A stretch of DNA of 24,296 bases. It comes from Pseudomonadota bacterium (lineage in GTDB: Bacteria > Pseudomonadota > Gammaproteobacteria > GCA-001735895). The stretch's first letter is position 1. Every line of letters begins with the position of its first letter. Below the pieces are notes generated by a model, which saw nothing but the letters and a program-made list of their open reading frames with translations, was not told the origin of the DNA and did not search any database. Both the position numbers and the translations under genes were made by a program. The stretch covers positions 1-24,296 of the forward strand of contig JACZQS010000003.1 in the NCBI GenBank assembly GCA_022545625.1. Direction: 5' to 3'. This document shows positions 1 to 7,969 of the stretch, in pieces.

Positions 1-862
1 GTTCGACGATGACTGGAAATTTAATATCATTTAGTCGGGATAACCAGAACCGCAAGGCGCCGACACGCAACATTAAATTGAGCGCCTCGAGCTCCCGGTC
101 CTGCAGCGGGCGAACCCGGTGATAAGCCTGTAATAGCGACTCTGTACGCGCTGGATCCAGTTCGCCATTGGCAAATATACACCAATCATTCATGATCACC
201 GCCAGATCGTAAATCAAGGTGCCGTAACAGGCATAGTCGAAATCGATGATGCCGCCGAGTCGATCACCATCGAACAACACGTTGTCGTGGAATATATCGG
301 CGTGAATTGAGCCTTGTGGCAAACTGGTGAACGGATACTGAAAATAAATATCTATCTCCTGGTGCAGTAAAATGCGCTCCGAACGATTCAGCACCGGGTC
401 CAGTTTTTTCGCTATCACCACATACCAGTCGAGCCCGCAGGGGTTGTTTCGTTTTGCCGTATAGTCACTGCCGGCGAGATGAAATCGCGCCAGCTCCGAA
501 CCGATGATTGCGCAGTGGCGGCTTGAAACTGATTTGCAAACCTGGCCCGGGACGCGGTCAATAATCGCGGCCGATCGTTGGTTCAGGCTCGAAAATAGTA
601 ATCCATCGGAATCAAGTACCGGTGCGGCACAGGCAATATTCTTATTCGCCAGATGATGCTGTAGTCCCAGGATATAGTCGAGTGCCGTCTCGCTATGATG
701 CTCGTACAGGGTTAGTATAAAAGCGCCACCAGTGGTTTCGATCGTATAATTGGTGTTGGTTATTCCGGCACTGATGCCCTGGTGAGAAATTAAGTTGCCG
801 ATATTATAGCGGCACAAAAATGCTTCGAGCGCATCTGCACTAACGGTGGTATAAACGGACAT
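1..862 (-). CDS. thrB: Homoserine kinase, ThrB (APH-fold type), C-terminus cut by window edge
   Basis: Phosphorylates homoserine to O-phosphohomoserine in threonine synthesis (cytoplasm). The reading frame is open from the ATG at 862 to the left edge (287 residues), so the end is missing. The N-terminus MSVYTTVSADALEAFL resembles pseudomonad ThrB. The kinase catalytic loop is visible as GSIHADIFHDNVLFD (about residues 187-201), with the metal-binding segment IIDFDYACY about ten residues on; both are typical of the aminoglycoside-phosphotransferase-like fold rather than the GHMP-type ThrB of E. coli. A GGAAG ribosome site lies 5 bases before the ATG. The gene diverges from polA, which it also neighbours in Pseudomonas. 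A related choline or aminoglycoside kinase is possible, but N-terminus and context favour ThrB. Confidence 0.87.
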   Translation of the reverse strand, partial: MSVYTTVSADALEAFLCRYNIGNLISHQGISAGITNTNYTIETTGGAFILTLYEHHSETALDYILGLQHHLANKNIACAAPVLDSDGLLFSSLNQRSAAIIDRVPGQVCKSVSSRHCAIIGSELARFHLAGSDYTAKRNNPCGLDWYVVIAKKLDPVLNRSERILLHQEIDIYFQYPFTSLPQGSIHADIFHDNVLFDGDRLGGIIDFDYACYGTLIYDLAVIMNDWCIFANGELDPARTESLLQAYHRVRPLQDRELEALNLMLRVGALRFWLSRLNDIKFPVIVE

Positions 863-1006
863 TAAACTTCCATCGCAGGGGTCGGGGCTAACAACAATTA
901 CTCCCGGGCAGAATCGGAAGCAGTAAAGCCTGTGATATTATCGTGCATCGAATTCGAACAGCCTAATAAAGCGCGCATTGTAGCCCAGGGAGCTTCTGAT
1001 TAATTC
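863..1006. promoter_or_regulatory. Divergent thrB/polA promoter region
   Basis: This 144-base gap must carry both promoters. On the minus strand a -10-like TACAAT lies at 977-982, giving a leader of about 110 bases to thrB, but I see no good -35 box. A 10-bp palindrome TCGAATTCGA lies at 948-957. For polA a GGGAG lies at 988-992, 14 bases before the ATG, which is unusually far for a ribosome site. No terminator or RNA gene is visible. Confidence 0.35.
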
Positions 1007-3706
1007 ATGAATCAAAAGAATCAAAAAAAACTGCTATTGATCGACGGTAGTTCATACCTGTTCAGGGCATATCATGGCTTACCACCATTGAGCCATAACC
1101 GGCATCCGACCGGTGCGATCTACGGCGTATTAAATATGCTTCGCAAACTGATCGCCGATGAGGCGCCGGATAATATTGCGGTTGTTTTTGACGCCAAGGG
1201 CAAAACTTTCCGCAACGATATCTATGCCGAATACAAGGCCAACCGACCGCCGATGCCGGACGATTTGCGCGTCCAAATCGAGCCACTGCACCGCATCATC
1301 AAAGCGCTTGGCCTGCCCCTGGTGGTGATCGATGGCGTCGAAGCCGACGATGTTATCGGTACTTTCAGTGTTGAAGCAACTCGCAAGGGATACAGTGTAT
1401 TGATATCGACAGGCGATAAAGACATGGCACAACTGGTCAACGCCGATGTGCGGTTAATCAATACCATGACCAATCACATTCTGACCGAATCCAGCGTACC
1501 GGAAAAGTTCCAGGTTAAACCGAACCAGATTATCGATTACCTGGCGCTGATGGGCGATACCTCGGACAATATTCCCGGCGTGCCAAAAGTCGGCCCCAAG
1601 ACCGCAAGCAAATGGCTGGCAGAATACGGAAGTTTGCAAGGTGTCATGGACCACGCGCAGGACATAAAGGGCAAGGTAGGTGAATACCTGCGCGAATCGC
1701 TTGATTTTCTGCCCATGTCCCAGCAGCTGGCCACGATCAAACTGGATTGCGATACCGGTAGCGAAATTGAAGATCTGGTGCAAGTTGATGCCGATACCGC
1801 GGCATTGGCAGAGTATTACCAGCAATATGGATTTAACCGCTGGCTGGAAGAACTCGGTCCTGGTTCTGTCGCTACACAGCAAGCAGAAAGTTTGCCAGCG
1901 GGCGAGTACGAATGTGTTCTCACCGAGGAAGCCCTTGAACGTTGGCTAGGCCAACTGAAAAATGTGACCCGCTTTGCGATCGATACAGAAACTACCAGCC
2001 TTGATTATATGCAGGCCGAGCTGGTCGGTATATCACTGTGTGTCGAAGTCGGTAAGGCCTGCTATATTCCCCTCGCCCATCGTTACCCGGATGCACCGCG
2101 GCAACTCGATAAAAAAAGTGTGTTGAAAGCGTTAAAGCCGATACTGGAAAACCCCGATATCGGCAAGATAGGGCAGAACATCAAGTACGATGCGCATATT
2201 TTCATCGGTGAAGGTATCCACCTGCAGGGCATCGCCGACGATACCATGCTGCAATCCTATATCCTCAATTCGACCGCCAGCCGGCACAACATGGATGCAT
2301 TGGCATTTTTTTACCTCGGGCGCGATACCATCCATTATGAAGATGTGGCAGGCAAGGGCGCGAAACAGATTGGATTCGACCAGGTCGAGTTATCAAAAGC
2401 CAGTGATTATGCCGCAGAAGATGCCGATATTACGTTGCAACTGGATGAATGCCTGCGACAGCGCTTACAACAGAAAAGTCAGCTCAACGCGGTCTATACC
2501 GATATCGAGATGCCGTTGGTTGAGGTATTGCTTAAACTCGAACAAAATGGCGTGCTGATCGATCAGGCGATGCTGCGACAACAGGGTGTCGGGGTTGACC
2601 GCCAGTTAAGTGAAATCGAGTCCAGTGTTTACGAGCAGGCCGGAGAAGAATTCAATCTAAGCTCGCCCAAACAGATTCAGGCAATTTTATATGACAAGCT
2701 TGCATTGCCAGTATTGCGCAAAACCCCCAAAGGTGCGCCCTCCACGGCCGAGGATGTGCTCGAAGAACTGGCGCGTGACTACGATATTCCCCGCTTAATA
2801 CTCGAACACCGTGGTTTAAACAAGCTCAAAACAACCTATATAGACAAACTCCCGAATGAAATAAACCCGGCTACAGGGCGGGTACATACCTCGTATCAAC
2901 AGGCTGTGGCCGCGACCGGACGGCTTTCCTCGACCAGTCCGAACCTGCAAAACATACCCATTCGAACCGCGCAGGGGCGGCGCATTCGGGAGGCGTTTGT
3001 CGCGCCACCGGGGAAAAGAATTCTGGCCCTCGATTACTCACAGATTGAACTGCGAATCATGGCGCACCTGTCGGCCGATGATTCCCTGCTCAGGGCATTT
3101 GAACAGGGAATCGACGTACACCGCGCCACCGCGGCCGAGGTATTTGGTAGTAATCTTGACGCAGTGAGCGATGACCAGCGCCGAGCTGCGAAAGCGATCA
3201 ATTTTGGTTTAATCTACGGCATGTCCGCTTTCGGCCTGGGCAAACAGTTGAACATCGGGCGAAAAGAGGCGCAACAATACGTTGATACCTATTTTGAACG
3301 CTATCCGGGAGTGCGGCGCTATATGGAAGAAACCAGGGTATTGGCGCGCGAACAGGGCTATGTGGAAACAGTCTACGGTCGGCGCCTGCACCTGCCCGAT
3401 ATTAATGCTCGAAACGCGGTTCAGCGCCAGTACGCCGAGCGCACGGCGATCAATGCACCGATGCAGGGGACTGCGGCAGATATCATCAAGCGAGCGATGA
3501 TTGCTGTGAATCGCTGGTTAATCGAAGACGGCGACAGAACAAAAATGATTATGCAGGTACATGACGAATTAGTATTCGAGCTGGACGCGGAAGATGTCGA
3601 GCGCTCTAAACAGGAAATTGGACGGCTCATGATTGAAGCCGCCGATCTGTCGGTAGCCCTGGAAGTGGACTCTGGTGTAGGTCTTAACTGGAATGAGGCC
3701 CATTAG
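1007..3706 (+). CDS. polA: DNA polymerase I
   Basis: Repair polymerase that fills gaps and removes RNA primers from Okazaki fragments. All three domains are present in 899 residues (E. coli has 928). The 5' nuclease (about 1-300) shows IDGSSYLFRAY, the acidic GVEADDVIGT and STGDKDMAQLV, and GDTSDNIPGVPKVGPKTA. The 3'-5' exonuclease (about 310-500) keeps its catalytic acids in FAIDTETTSLD and YAAEDADITLQL, so proofreading should be active. The polymerase domain has motif A LDYSQIELR with D676, motif B RRAAKAINFGLIYG, and motif C QVHDELVFE with H852-D853-E854. The start fits the family N-terminus although the nearest GGGAG is 14 bases upstream. A small-RNA gene follows directly. Confidence 0.98.
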   Translation: MNQKNQKKLLLIDGSSYLFRAYHGLPPLSHNRHPTGAIYGVLNMLRKLIADEAPDNIAVVFDAKGKTFRNDIYAEYKANRPPMPDDLRVQIEPLHRIIKALGLPLVVIDGVEADDVIGTFSVEATRKGYSVLISTGDKDMAQLVNADVRLINTMTNHILTESSVPEKFQVKPNQIIDYLALMGDTSDNIPGVPKVGPKTASKWLAEYGSLQGVMDHAQDIKGKVGEYLRESLDFLPMSQQLATIKLDCDTGSEIEDLVQVDADTAALAEYYQQYGFNRWLEELGPGSVATQQAESLPAGEYECVLTEEALERWLGQLKNVTRFAIDTETTSLDYMQAELVGISLCVEVGKACYIPLAHRYPDAPRQLDKKSVLKALKPILENPDIGKIGQNIKYDAHIFIGEGIHLQGIADDTMLQSYILNSTASRHNMDALAFFYLGRDTIHYEDVAGKGAKQIGFDQVELSKASDYAAEDADITLQLDECLRQRLQQKSQLNAVYTDIEMPLVEVLLKLEQNGVLIDQAMLRQQGVGVDRQLSEIESSVYEQAGEEFNLSSPKQIQAILYDKLALPVLRKTPKGAPSTAEDVLEELARDYDIPRLILEHRGLNKLKTTYIDKLPNEINPATGRVHTSYQQAVAATGRLSSTSPNLQNIPIRTAQGRRIREAFVAPPGKRILALDYSQIELRIMAHLSADDSLLRAFEQGIDVHRATAAEVFGSNLDAVSDDQRRAAKAINFGLIYGMSAFGLGKQLNIGRKEAQQYVDTYFERYPGVRRYMEETRVLAREQGYVETVYGRRLHLPDINARNAVQRQYAERTAINAPMQGTAADIIKRAMIAVNRWLIEDGDRTKMIMQVHDELVFELDAEDVERSKQEIGRLMIEAADLSVALEVDSGVGLNWNEAH

Positions 3707-3778
3707 TTCAGTCAGCTGAAAATAGCCGCATCGTTTTTCGCACTCCAGGAACCGCGTGCTTTCGCTAATTAAATAGAA

Positions 3779-3809
3779 GGAACTTTATGCCCTGTTGAAA
3801 GTCTATAAT
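3779..3809 (+). promoter_or_regulatory. Sigma-E-like promoter of the polA-engB small RNA
   Basis: GGAACTT (3779-3785), a 16-base spacer, then TCTATA (3802-3807) matches the layout of extracytoplasmic-stress sigma factor promoters (RpoE/AlgU type: GAACTT, 16-17 bases, TCnnA). A perfect housekeeping -10 TATAAT at 3804-3809 overlaps the same site, but the base stretch 17 upstream is not a good TTGACA. Transcription would start near 3813-3816. The motif match is seen; use by sigma-E is inferred. Confidence 0.6.
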
Positions 3810-3813
3810 TTAG

Positions 3814-3926
3814 CGCTATAGCCCAGCGCTATCGTCCGTTCTCCCTCCTATGAGCGGACATTGATCCGGAAACCCCATCCGGCTCAGATATTGATCCCTG
3901 GCAGTTTACTGCCGGGGATTTTTTTT
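3814..3926 (+). ncRNA. Spot 42/ErsA-locus small regulatory RNA
   Basis: A predicted transcript of about 113 bases between polA and engB, the position of spf (Spot 42) in enterobacteria and ersA in Pseudomonas. It has a promoter at 3779-3809 and an intrinsic terminator at 3894-3926. Inside, an 8-bp stem pairs 3834-3841 with 3852-3859 (two G-U or A-U closing pairs near the loop) and presents the 10-base loop UCCCUCCUAU (3842-3851). A third stem pairs CCGGA (3866-3870) with TCCGG (3878-3882). A 7-bp inverted repeat at 3811-3831 (TAGCGCT/AGCGCTA) straddles the likely start and may be a 5' hairpin or an operator. The U-rich tail suits Hfq binding. Sequence identity to Spot 42 is not evident; the link is by place and architecture. 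Confidence 0.78.
3894..3926 (+). terminator. Intrinsic terminator of the small RNA
   Basis: An 11-bp stem (3894-3904 with 3909-3919, one G-U pair) with a TTTA loop is followed by eight Ts at 3919-3926. It ends the small RNA, and any polA read-through would stop here too. Confidence 0.92.
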
Positions 3927-3960
3927 ATTCTCGATTAGCCGGGTTAACGGATAGCGTCAT

Positions 3961-4551
3961 TTATCCAAAATTAAGCCATTCCGCACAGCGTTGTTCGAGC
4001 TGATCCAGGCCCTGTTGATTCAGGCTAGACAAGCTGGAGACAGTGTGCCGGCCTTGATCGATCTGGCCCCGGGCCTTTAAAATTTCGGTTTTCACTGCCG
4101 ATCGGGAAAGTTTATCGGACTTGGTAAGCAGGATATGCAGCGCAAGATCCGAGCTGACCATTTCGATCAGCTCCCAGTCTAGCCTACCGATGCCACGACG
4201 GATATCGACGACAATGACAAGCCCTTTCAGCGCCTCGCGTTGCAGCAAATAGGCAGATAAAACCTGGTTCCAGTGACTAAGCCTTTTTTTGGGCACCTTG
4301 GCGAATCCGTAACCGGGCAAATCGACCAGCTTGCGTTTTTCGTCGAGTGCGAAAAAATTGATTAACTGGGTACGGCCAGGCGTTTTGCTGGTTTTGCAAA
4401 GACCCTTTTGTCGTGTCAGGCAATTGATCGCGGTCGACTTTCCCGAGTTTGAGCGACCGGCAAAAGCGACTTCCAGACCATTGTCGGGCAGCAGTTGGGA
4501 CAGGTCGAACGCACTGGTTACATATTGGGCTTGTTGGAATGATATGGCCAT
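3961..4551 (-). CDS. engB: Ribosome-biogenesis GTPase EngB (YihA/YsxC)
   Basis: Small cytoplasmic GTPase needed for assembly of the large ribosomal subunit. All nucleotide motifs are in order: G1 GRSNSGKST (32-40), G2 TPGRTQ (57-62), G3 DLPGYG (77-82), G4 TKSD (143-146) and a G5-like SSLS near 172. The EngB signature DIRRGIGRLD lies between G3 and G4. At 196 residues it is the usual size. The ATG at 4551 has an AAAG 5 bases upstream. It converges on polA across the small-RNA gene and diverges from the cytochrome gene, as in Pseudomonas. No terminator specific to engB is visible on this strand. Confidence 0.97.
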   Translation of the reverse strand: MAISFQQAQYVTSAFDLSQLLPDNGLEVAFAGRSNSGKSTAINCLTRQKGLCKTSKTPGRTQLINFFALDEKRKLVDLPGYGFAKVPKKRLSHWNQVLSAYLLQREALKGLVIVVDIRRGIGRLDWELIEMVSSDLALHILLTKSDKLSRSAVKTEILKARGQIDQGRHTVSSLSSLNQQGLDQLEQRCAEWLNFG

Positions 4552-4574
4552 ATTACTTTGGTTATTAACTCAAG

Positions 4575-4603
4575 TTGAACGAACCGCTGGTGTATGATAT
4601 ACA
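4575..4603 (+). promoter_or_regulatory. Possible promoter of the cytochrome c4 gene
   Basis: TTGAAC (4575-4580), 17 bases, TATACA (4598-4603): each box matches the housekeeping consensus at 4 of 6 positions with ideal spacing. A short palindrome TGTAT-GAT-ATACA (4591-4603) covers the -10 box and may be an operator, though it is short enough to be chance. Confidence 0.35.
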
Positions 4604-4646
4604 TTCTCGCCCAAAAATCCCTTAAGCGTTTTAACACTGCGGAGAT

Positions 4647-5258
4647 ATGATGAAATCAAGCTACATTGGAGCCATCCTGATAGGTTTATCAAGCCTGGTG
4701 TCGTTCAGCCTGATCGCTGCCGATAGCGAGGCAGGCAAATCGAAGAGCGTAGCCTGTTCCGGTTGCCACGGAGCCGACGGCAACAGCGCTAGTGGGGTTT
4801 GGCCAATTTTAGCCGGTCAGCATGCTTCGTATCTGGCTAAACAATTGAGAGATTTTAAATCGGGAGAACGCGCGGACCCGATCATGCAGGGCATGGTAGC
4901 CGCGCTCAGCAAGGAAGATATACAGGATATAGCCGCCTACTTCGCGGGTCAGAAAAGTAAACCGGTAGCGTTTGACCAGGGCCTGGCCGCCCAGGGAGAA
5001 AATATTTATCGGGGTGGTATCACCGAGATTTCGGTTGCTGCCTGCATGGGCTGCCACAGCCCGGACGCTAGCGGAAACGGGCCGGCAAGCTACCCATCGC
5101 TCAAGGGCCAACATTCGGAATACCTGGTGTCACAAATGAAAAAATTCAGGGACGGCACCCGGGCCAATGATTCAAATAGCATAATGCGCGCTATAGCAGG
5201 CCGTATGTCGGACAGGGAAATGATGGCGGTGGCAGCTTATATATCTGCTATTCAGTAA
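4647..5258 (+). CDS. Di-haem cytochrome c4
   Basis: Periplasmic electron carrier that usually passes electrons from the bc1 complex to terminal oxidases. An N-terminal signal segment (about residues 1-25, hydrophobic, ending LIAA) is followed by two class I cytochrome c domains, each with a haem site: CSGCH (37-41) and CMGCH (133-137). Candidate axial methionines are M80 or M83 in the first domain and M180 or M187 in the second. The 203-residue length fits the c4 family. Two ATGs are adjacent (4647 and 4650); the GGAG at 4641-4644 is better spaced (5 bases) for the second, so the true start may be 4650. In Pseudomonas the homologue also lies between engB and dsbA. Confidence 0.93.
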   Translation: MMKSSYIGAILIGLSSLVSFSLIAADSEAGKSKSVACSGCHGADGNSASGVWPILAGQHASYLAKQLRDFKSGERADPIMQGMVAALSKEDIQDIAAYFAGQKSKPVAFDQGLAAQGENIYRGGITEISVAACMGCHSPDASGNGPASYPSLKGQHSEYLVSQMKKFRDGTRANDSNSIMRAIAGRMSDREMMAVAAYISAIQ

Positions 5259-5442
5259 AGCGCCTACTTTTGCTGGCTACGCGATCTGTTAGGGTCACGG
5301 ATTCAGACAGGGTTAATGCCACCAACATTATTCTTCGCACGCCTGGTTCGATTAATACCCGGGTAACTAAACTATCAGGCGTAAAGCCTGTCATTAATTG
5401 AAGGTATAACTAGATTTCTATAGTTTCACAGAGGTAATTTTA
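5259..5442 (+). other. Intergenic gap upstream of dsbA
   Basis: 184 bases. A small perfect hairpin CAGGC-GTAAA-GCCTG lies at 5376-5390 but lacks a T-run, so it is not a convincing terminator. TTGAAG (5398-5403) and TATAGT (5419-5424) could form a dsbA promoter, but the 15-base spacer is short. GAGG at 5431-5434, 8 bases before the ATG, is the dsbA ribosome site. Confidence 0.3.
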
Positions 5443-6069
5443 ATGCTGAAAAAATGGCTGTTCGTACTGATATCGTGTCTTTTGCTGTCGACGTCTGCGG
5501 TCGCTCAGCAGGCTTTTATAGAAGGCGTCGATTTTCAACGCATAGACCCGGTGGTTAAGACCTCCGACCCCGGCAAGGTGGTGGTGACCGAGATATTCTG
5601 GTATGGCTGTCCCCATTGTTATCGCTTCGAACCATTTGTCGAGAAGTGGACCGAATCCCTGCCCACAGGTGTAGTTTTTGAACAGGTGCCATCGTCACTC
5701 AACCCAAGCTGGACTGCGCATGCGCGTACCTTTTATGCGATGAAAATGATGGGTGTGCAGGAGCAATTGCATGGGAAATTATTTGATGCTATTCACATAA
5801 AACGCCAGAGGCTCAACAACCTCGATAGCATCGCTAAGTTTGTGGCCGAACAGGGCTACGATGAAAAACTGTTTCGCAAACACTATGCGTCCTTTCCGGT
5901 GGACTCCCAGGTTCGCAAAAATAATAAGATTGAACAACGCTATGGCCACCAGGGGGTACCCGCGGTAATAGTGAATGGTAAATATTTCACCACCGGTTCG
6001 ATGGCGCAGAATTATGACCGGATGATTAAGATAATCGATTTTTTAGTTGCCGATGAATTGAGAAGTTAG
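5443..6069 (+). CDS. dsbA: Thiol:disulfide interchange protein DsbA
   Basis: Periplasmic oxidase that introduces disulfide bonds into exported proteins; it is re-oxidised by DsbB. A signal peptide (residues 1-21, cleavage likely after SAVA) precedes the thioredoxin-like domain. The active site CPHC is at residues 56-59 in EIFWYGCPHCYRFEP, the classic DsbA dipeptide PH. The cis-proline loop GVPAVIVNG carries P173. The 208-residue length matches the family. A GAGG ribosome site lies 8 bases before the ATG. It follows cytochrome c4 in the same direction, as in Pseudomonas, but a 184-base gap suggests its own promoter. Confidence 0.96.
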   Translation: MLKKWLFVLISCLLLSTSAVAQQAFIEGVDFQRIDPVVKTSDPGKVVVTEIFWYGCPHCYRFEPFVEKWTESLPTGVVFEQVPSSLNPSWTAHARTFYAMKMMGVQEQLHGKLFDAIHIKRQRLNNLDSIAKFVAEQGYDEKLFRKHYASFPVDSQVRKNNKIEQRYGHQGVPAVIVNGKYFTTGSMAQNYDRMIKIIDFLVADELRS

Positions 6070-6115
6070 TTCGGATTTTGCCAGCGAGGCAGACAGTTTA
6101 ATTTGGACTGGTAAT

Positions 6116-7969
6116 TCAGGGCGCAAGAGGTTTCCACCCCAGTTTTGTTGCCAGGCCGGAACTTCTTTGGGTGATCTTTTCACAGGCCCTGATAATAACC
6201 TTTGCAGTGCTGTGAATCAGCAAATTCCGGCGTGTCCGGGTAACGCCGGTGTATAGCAGTTCGCGCGAAACCGCGATGCTATCCTCGTCGTCGGGTAAAA
6301 CCAGCAATACCGATTCGAATTCCGAGCCCTGCGATTTGTGTACCGTCATGGCCCAGGCTGTACCGTGCTCGGGTAAGCTGTAAATCGGTAGTTCGCGGAT
6401 GCCCCCTTCTTCGCCGCGAAAGCAGGCACGCAGTGTCCCACCCGCGTCTCGCCATAACAGGCCGGTATCGCCATTAAACAAATCTTGTTCGTAGTCATTC
6501 GCTGTAATCAGTATCGGCTTGCCCTGGTAATTATCACTAGAGTCGAATGGTCGGTTCGGTAACAGGCGGTCCGAAATCATGCGGTTGATCTGGTCTACGC
6601 CGAATGGCCCCGAGTGAATCGCACACAATACCCGTGAGCGTTCGAATACATCCAGGGCCTGTGCAACTGATTCGCTTTTTATTACCGCTCGGTAGGATTC
6701 GAGTATCCATTCGAGTGCCGACGGGGCGATCGCGTTTTTTGAATTACCGGACTCTGGCGGGGACTGCAAACTCATGCCGGAGCTTGCCTGTTCCAGCAAT
6801 GCGACTGCACCGTTGCCGTCACCCGCATTGATCAATATTGCGAGTCGGCCAATTTCGCTGTCTGGACTAAAGCGGAAGCTTTGCGTGAGCAGTGCAACCG
6901 AATCGGAAATCGGCCCGGACGCATCGGCTCTCGGTATCTCCTCCTCCGCGAGATCCAGTATCAGCGCGAGCGCATGCCTCAATGTTTGCGAATAACCGAT
7001 TACCCGGCCATGACCGGTAATATCGCCGAGTACATTACCGGCGGCTATCGAAGCGAGTTGATCACGATCACCGAGCAGAATCACACGAGCATGTGCCGGT
7101 AAGGCATCGAGCAAACGGTAGGTCAGGGTCAGGTCAAGCATCGAGGCTTCGTCGATTACCAGGCAGTCGAGAGCCAGTGGATTGTTAGCGCTATGCCGAA
7201 ACCGATATTTGCTGTAGCCCAGTAGGCGATGGATGGTGCTTGCCTGACGGGGTATCAAATCCCTGATTTCCGGGTCTATCAGCGCGTCATTTATGCGCGC
7301 ACCAATCGACTCCATCATCCGCGCGGCTGCTTTTCCGGTGGGAGCCGCCAGTTTGATTCGCATCGTGGGCTGTTGCGATAGAAGCAGTGCCAGGATTTTG
7401 ATTACGGTTGTGGTTTTTCCGGTTCCCGGCCCCCCGGAAATAACCACGAATCGGCGGATTGCAGCGAGCGCTACGGCTAATTCCTGGGTATCTAAAGACT
7501 GTTGCTGAGCACGATCTGGAAATAACGAGGTCAATTGCCGAGCCAGTTTCTGCGGTTCGAAATCCGGCAAGGATTGTAAACGCGAAGTGATTAATTCAGC
7601 GAGACCCGATTCATAACGCCAGTAACGGTTTAAGTAGAGACGATCGTCGTCTAGAATTAACGGGGTTTCCCCGCCAGCGCTTCCGACACAGGCACTTTCA
7701 AGCAAAGATTGACGCCATTGCCCTGCTTCGATTCCGCAGGGCATGTCATCGGGCGCGATTCGATCCGAGCTGAAAAGTGGCCGATCCAGGTATTGGGACA
7801 GCTCGACACAAACATCACCCTTCGCATTGTTTTCACTCACCAGAGCGGCGCTATAGGCCAGAAGACTATCGGGCCCGGCCGCTGAATGCTCAGCAATAAA
7901 ATCGGCGAAGAAATAACTTACCGGGTTAATATCGCCATTGTCTGCGAGTATTTTAAGTAATGAACTCAT
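6116..7969 (-). CDS. recD: Exodeoxyribonuclease V alpha subunit, RecD
   Basis: The 5'-3' helicase of RecBCD, which processes double-strand breaks for RecA. Walker A is GGPGTGKT (179-186) in VVISGGPGTGKTTTV, Walker B is CLVIDEASMLD, helicase motif III is GDRDQLASI, and the C-terminal motif VI region is TVHKSQGSEFESVLLVLP with YTGVTRTRR. At 617 residues it matches E. coli RecD (608). The start ATG overlaps the recB stop by 4 bases, so translation is probably coupled. It is the last gene of recC-recB-recD and converges on dsbA across 46 bases in which I see no clear terminator. Confidence 0.97.
   Translation of the reverse strand: MSSLLKILADNGDINPVSYFFADFIAEHSAAGPDSLLAYSAALVSENNAKGDVCVELSQYLDRPLFSSDRIAPDDMPCGIEAGQWRQSLLESACVGSAGGETPLILDDDRLYLNRYWRYESGLAELITSRLQSLPDFEPQKLARQLTSLFPDRAQQQSLDTQELAVALAAIRRFVVISGGPGTGKTTTVIKILALLLSQQPTMRIKLAAPTGKAAARMMESIGARINDALIDPEIRDLIPRQASTIHRLLGYSKYRFRHSANNPLALDCLVIDEASMLDLTLTYRLLDALPAHARVILLGDRDQLASIAAGNVLGDITGHGRVIGYSQTLRHALALILDLAEEEIPRADASGPISDSVALLTQSFRFSPDSEIGRLAILINAGDGNGAVALLEQASSGMSLQSPPESGNSKNAIAPSALEWILESYRAVIKSESVAQALDVFERSRVLCAIHSGPFGVDQINRMISDRLLPNRPFDSSDNYQGKPILITANDYEQDLFNGDTGLLWRDAGGTLRACFRGEEGGIRELPIYSLPEHGTAWAMTVHKSQGSEFESVLLVLPDDEDSIAVSRELLYTGVTRTRRNLLIHSTAKVIIRACEKITQRSSGLATKLGWKPLAP

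Noticed and set aside
4331..4597. Plus-strand frame opposite the start of engB
   Set aside because: Antisense shadow of EngB; the EngB motifs are intact on the other strand.
4591..4603. TGTAT-GAT-ATACA as a second HutC-like operator
   Set aside because: Half-sites resemble the hut operator but the spacing differs by three bases and the neighbours (engB, cytochrome c4) are unrelated to histidine use.
5376..5390. CAGGC-GTAAA-GCCTG as the cytochrome c4 terminator
   Set aside because: The stem is only 5 bp and no T-run follows; it lies over 100 bases after the stop.
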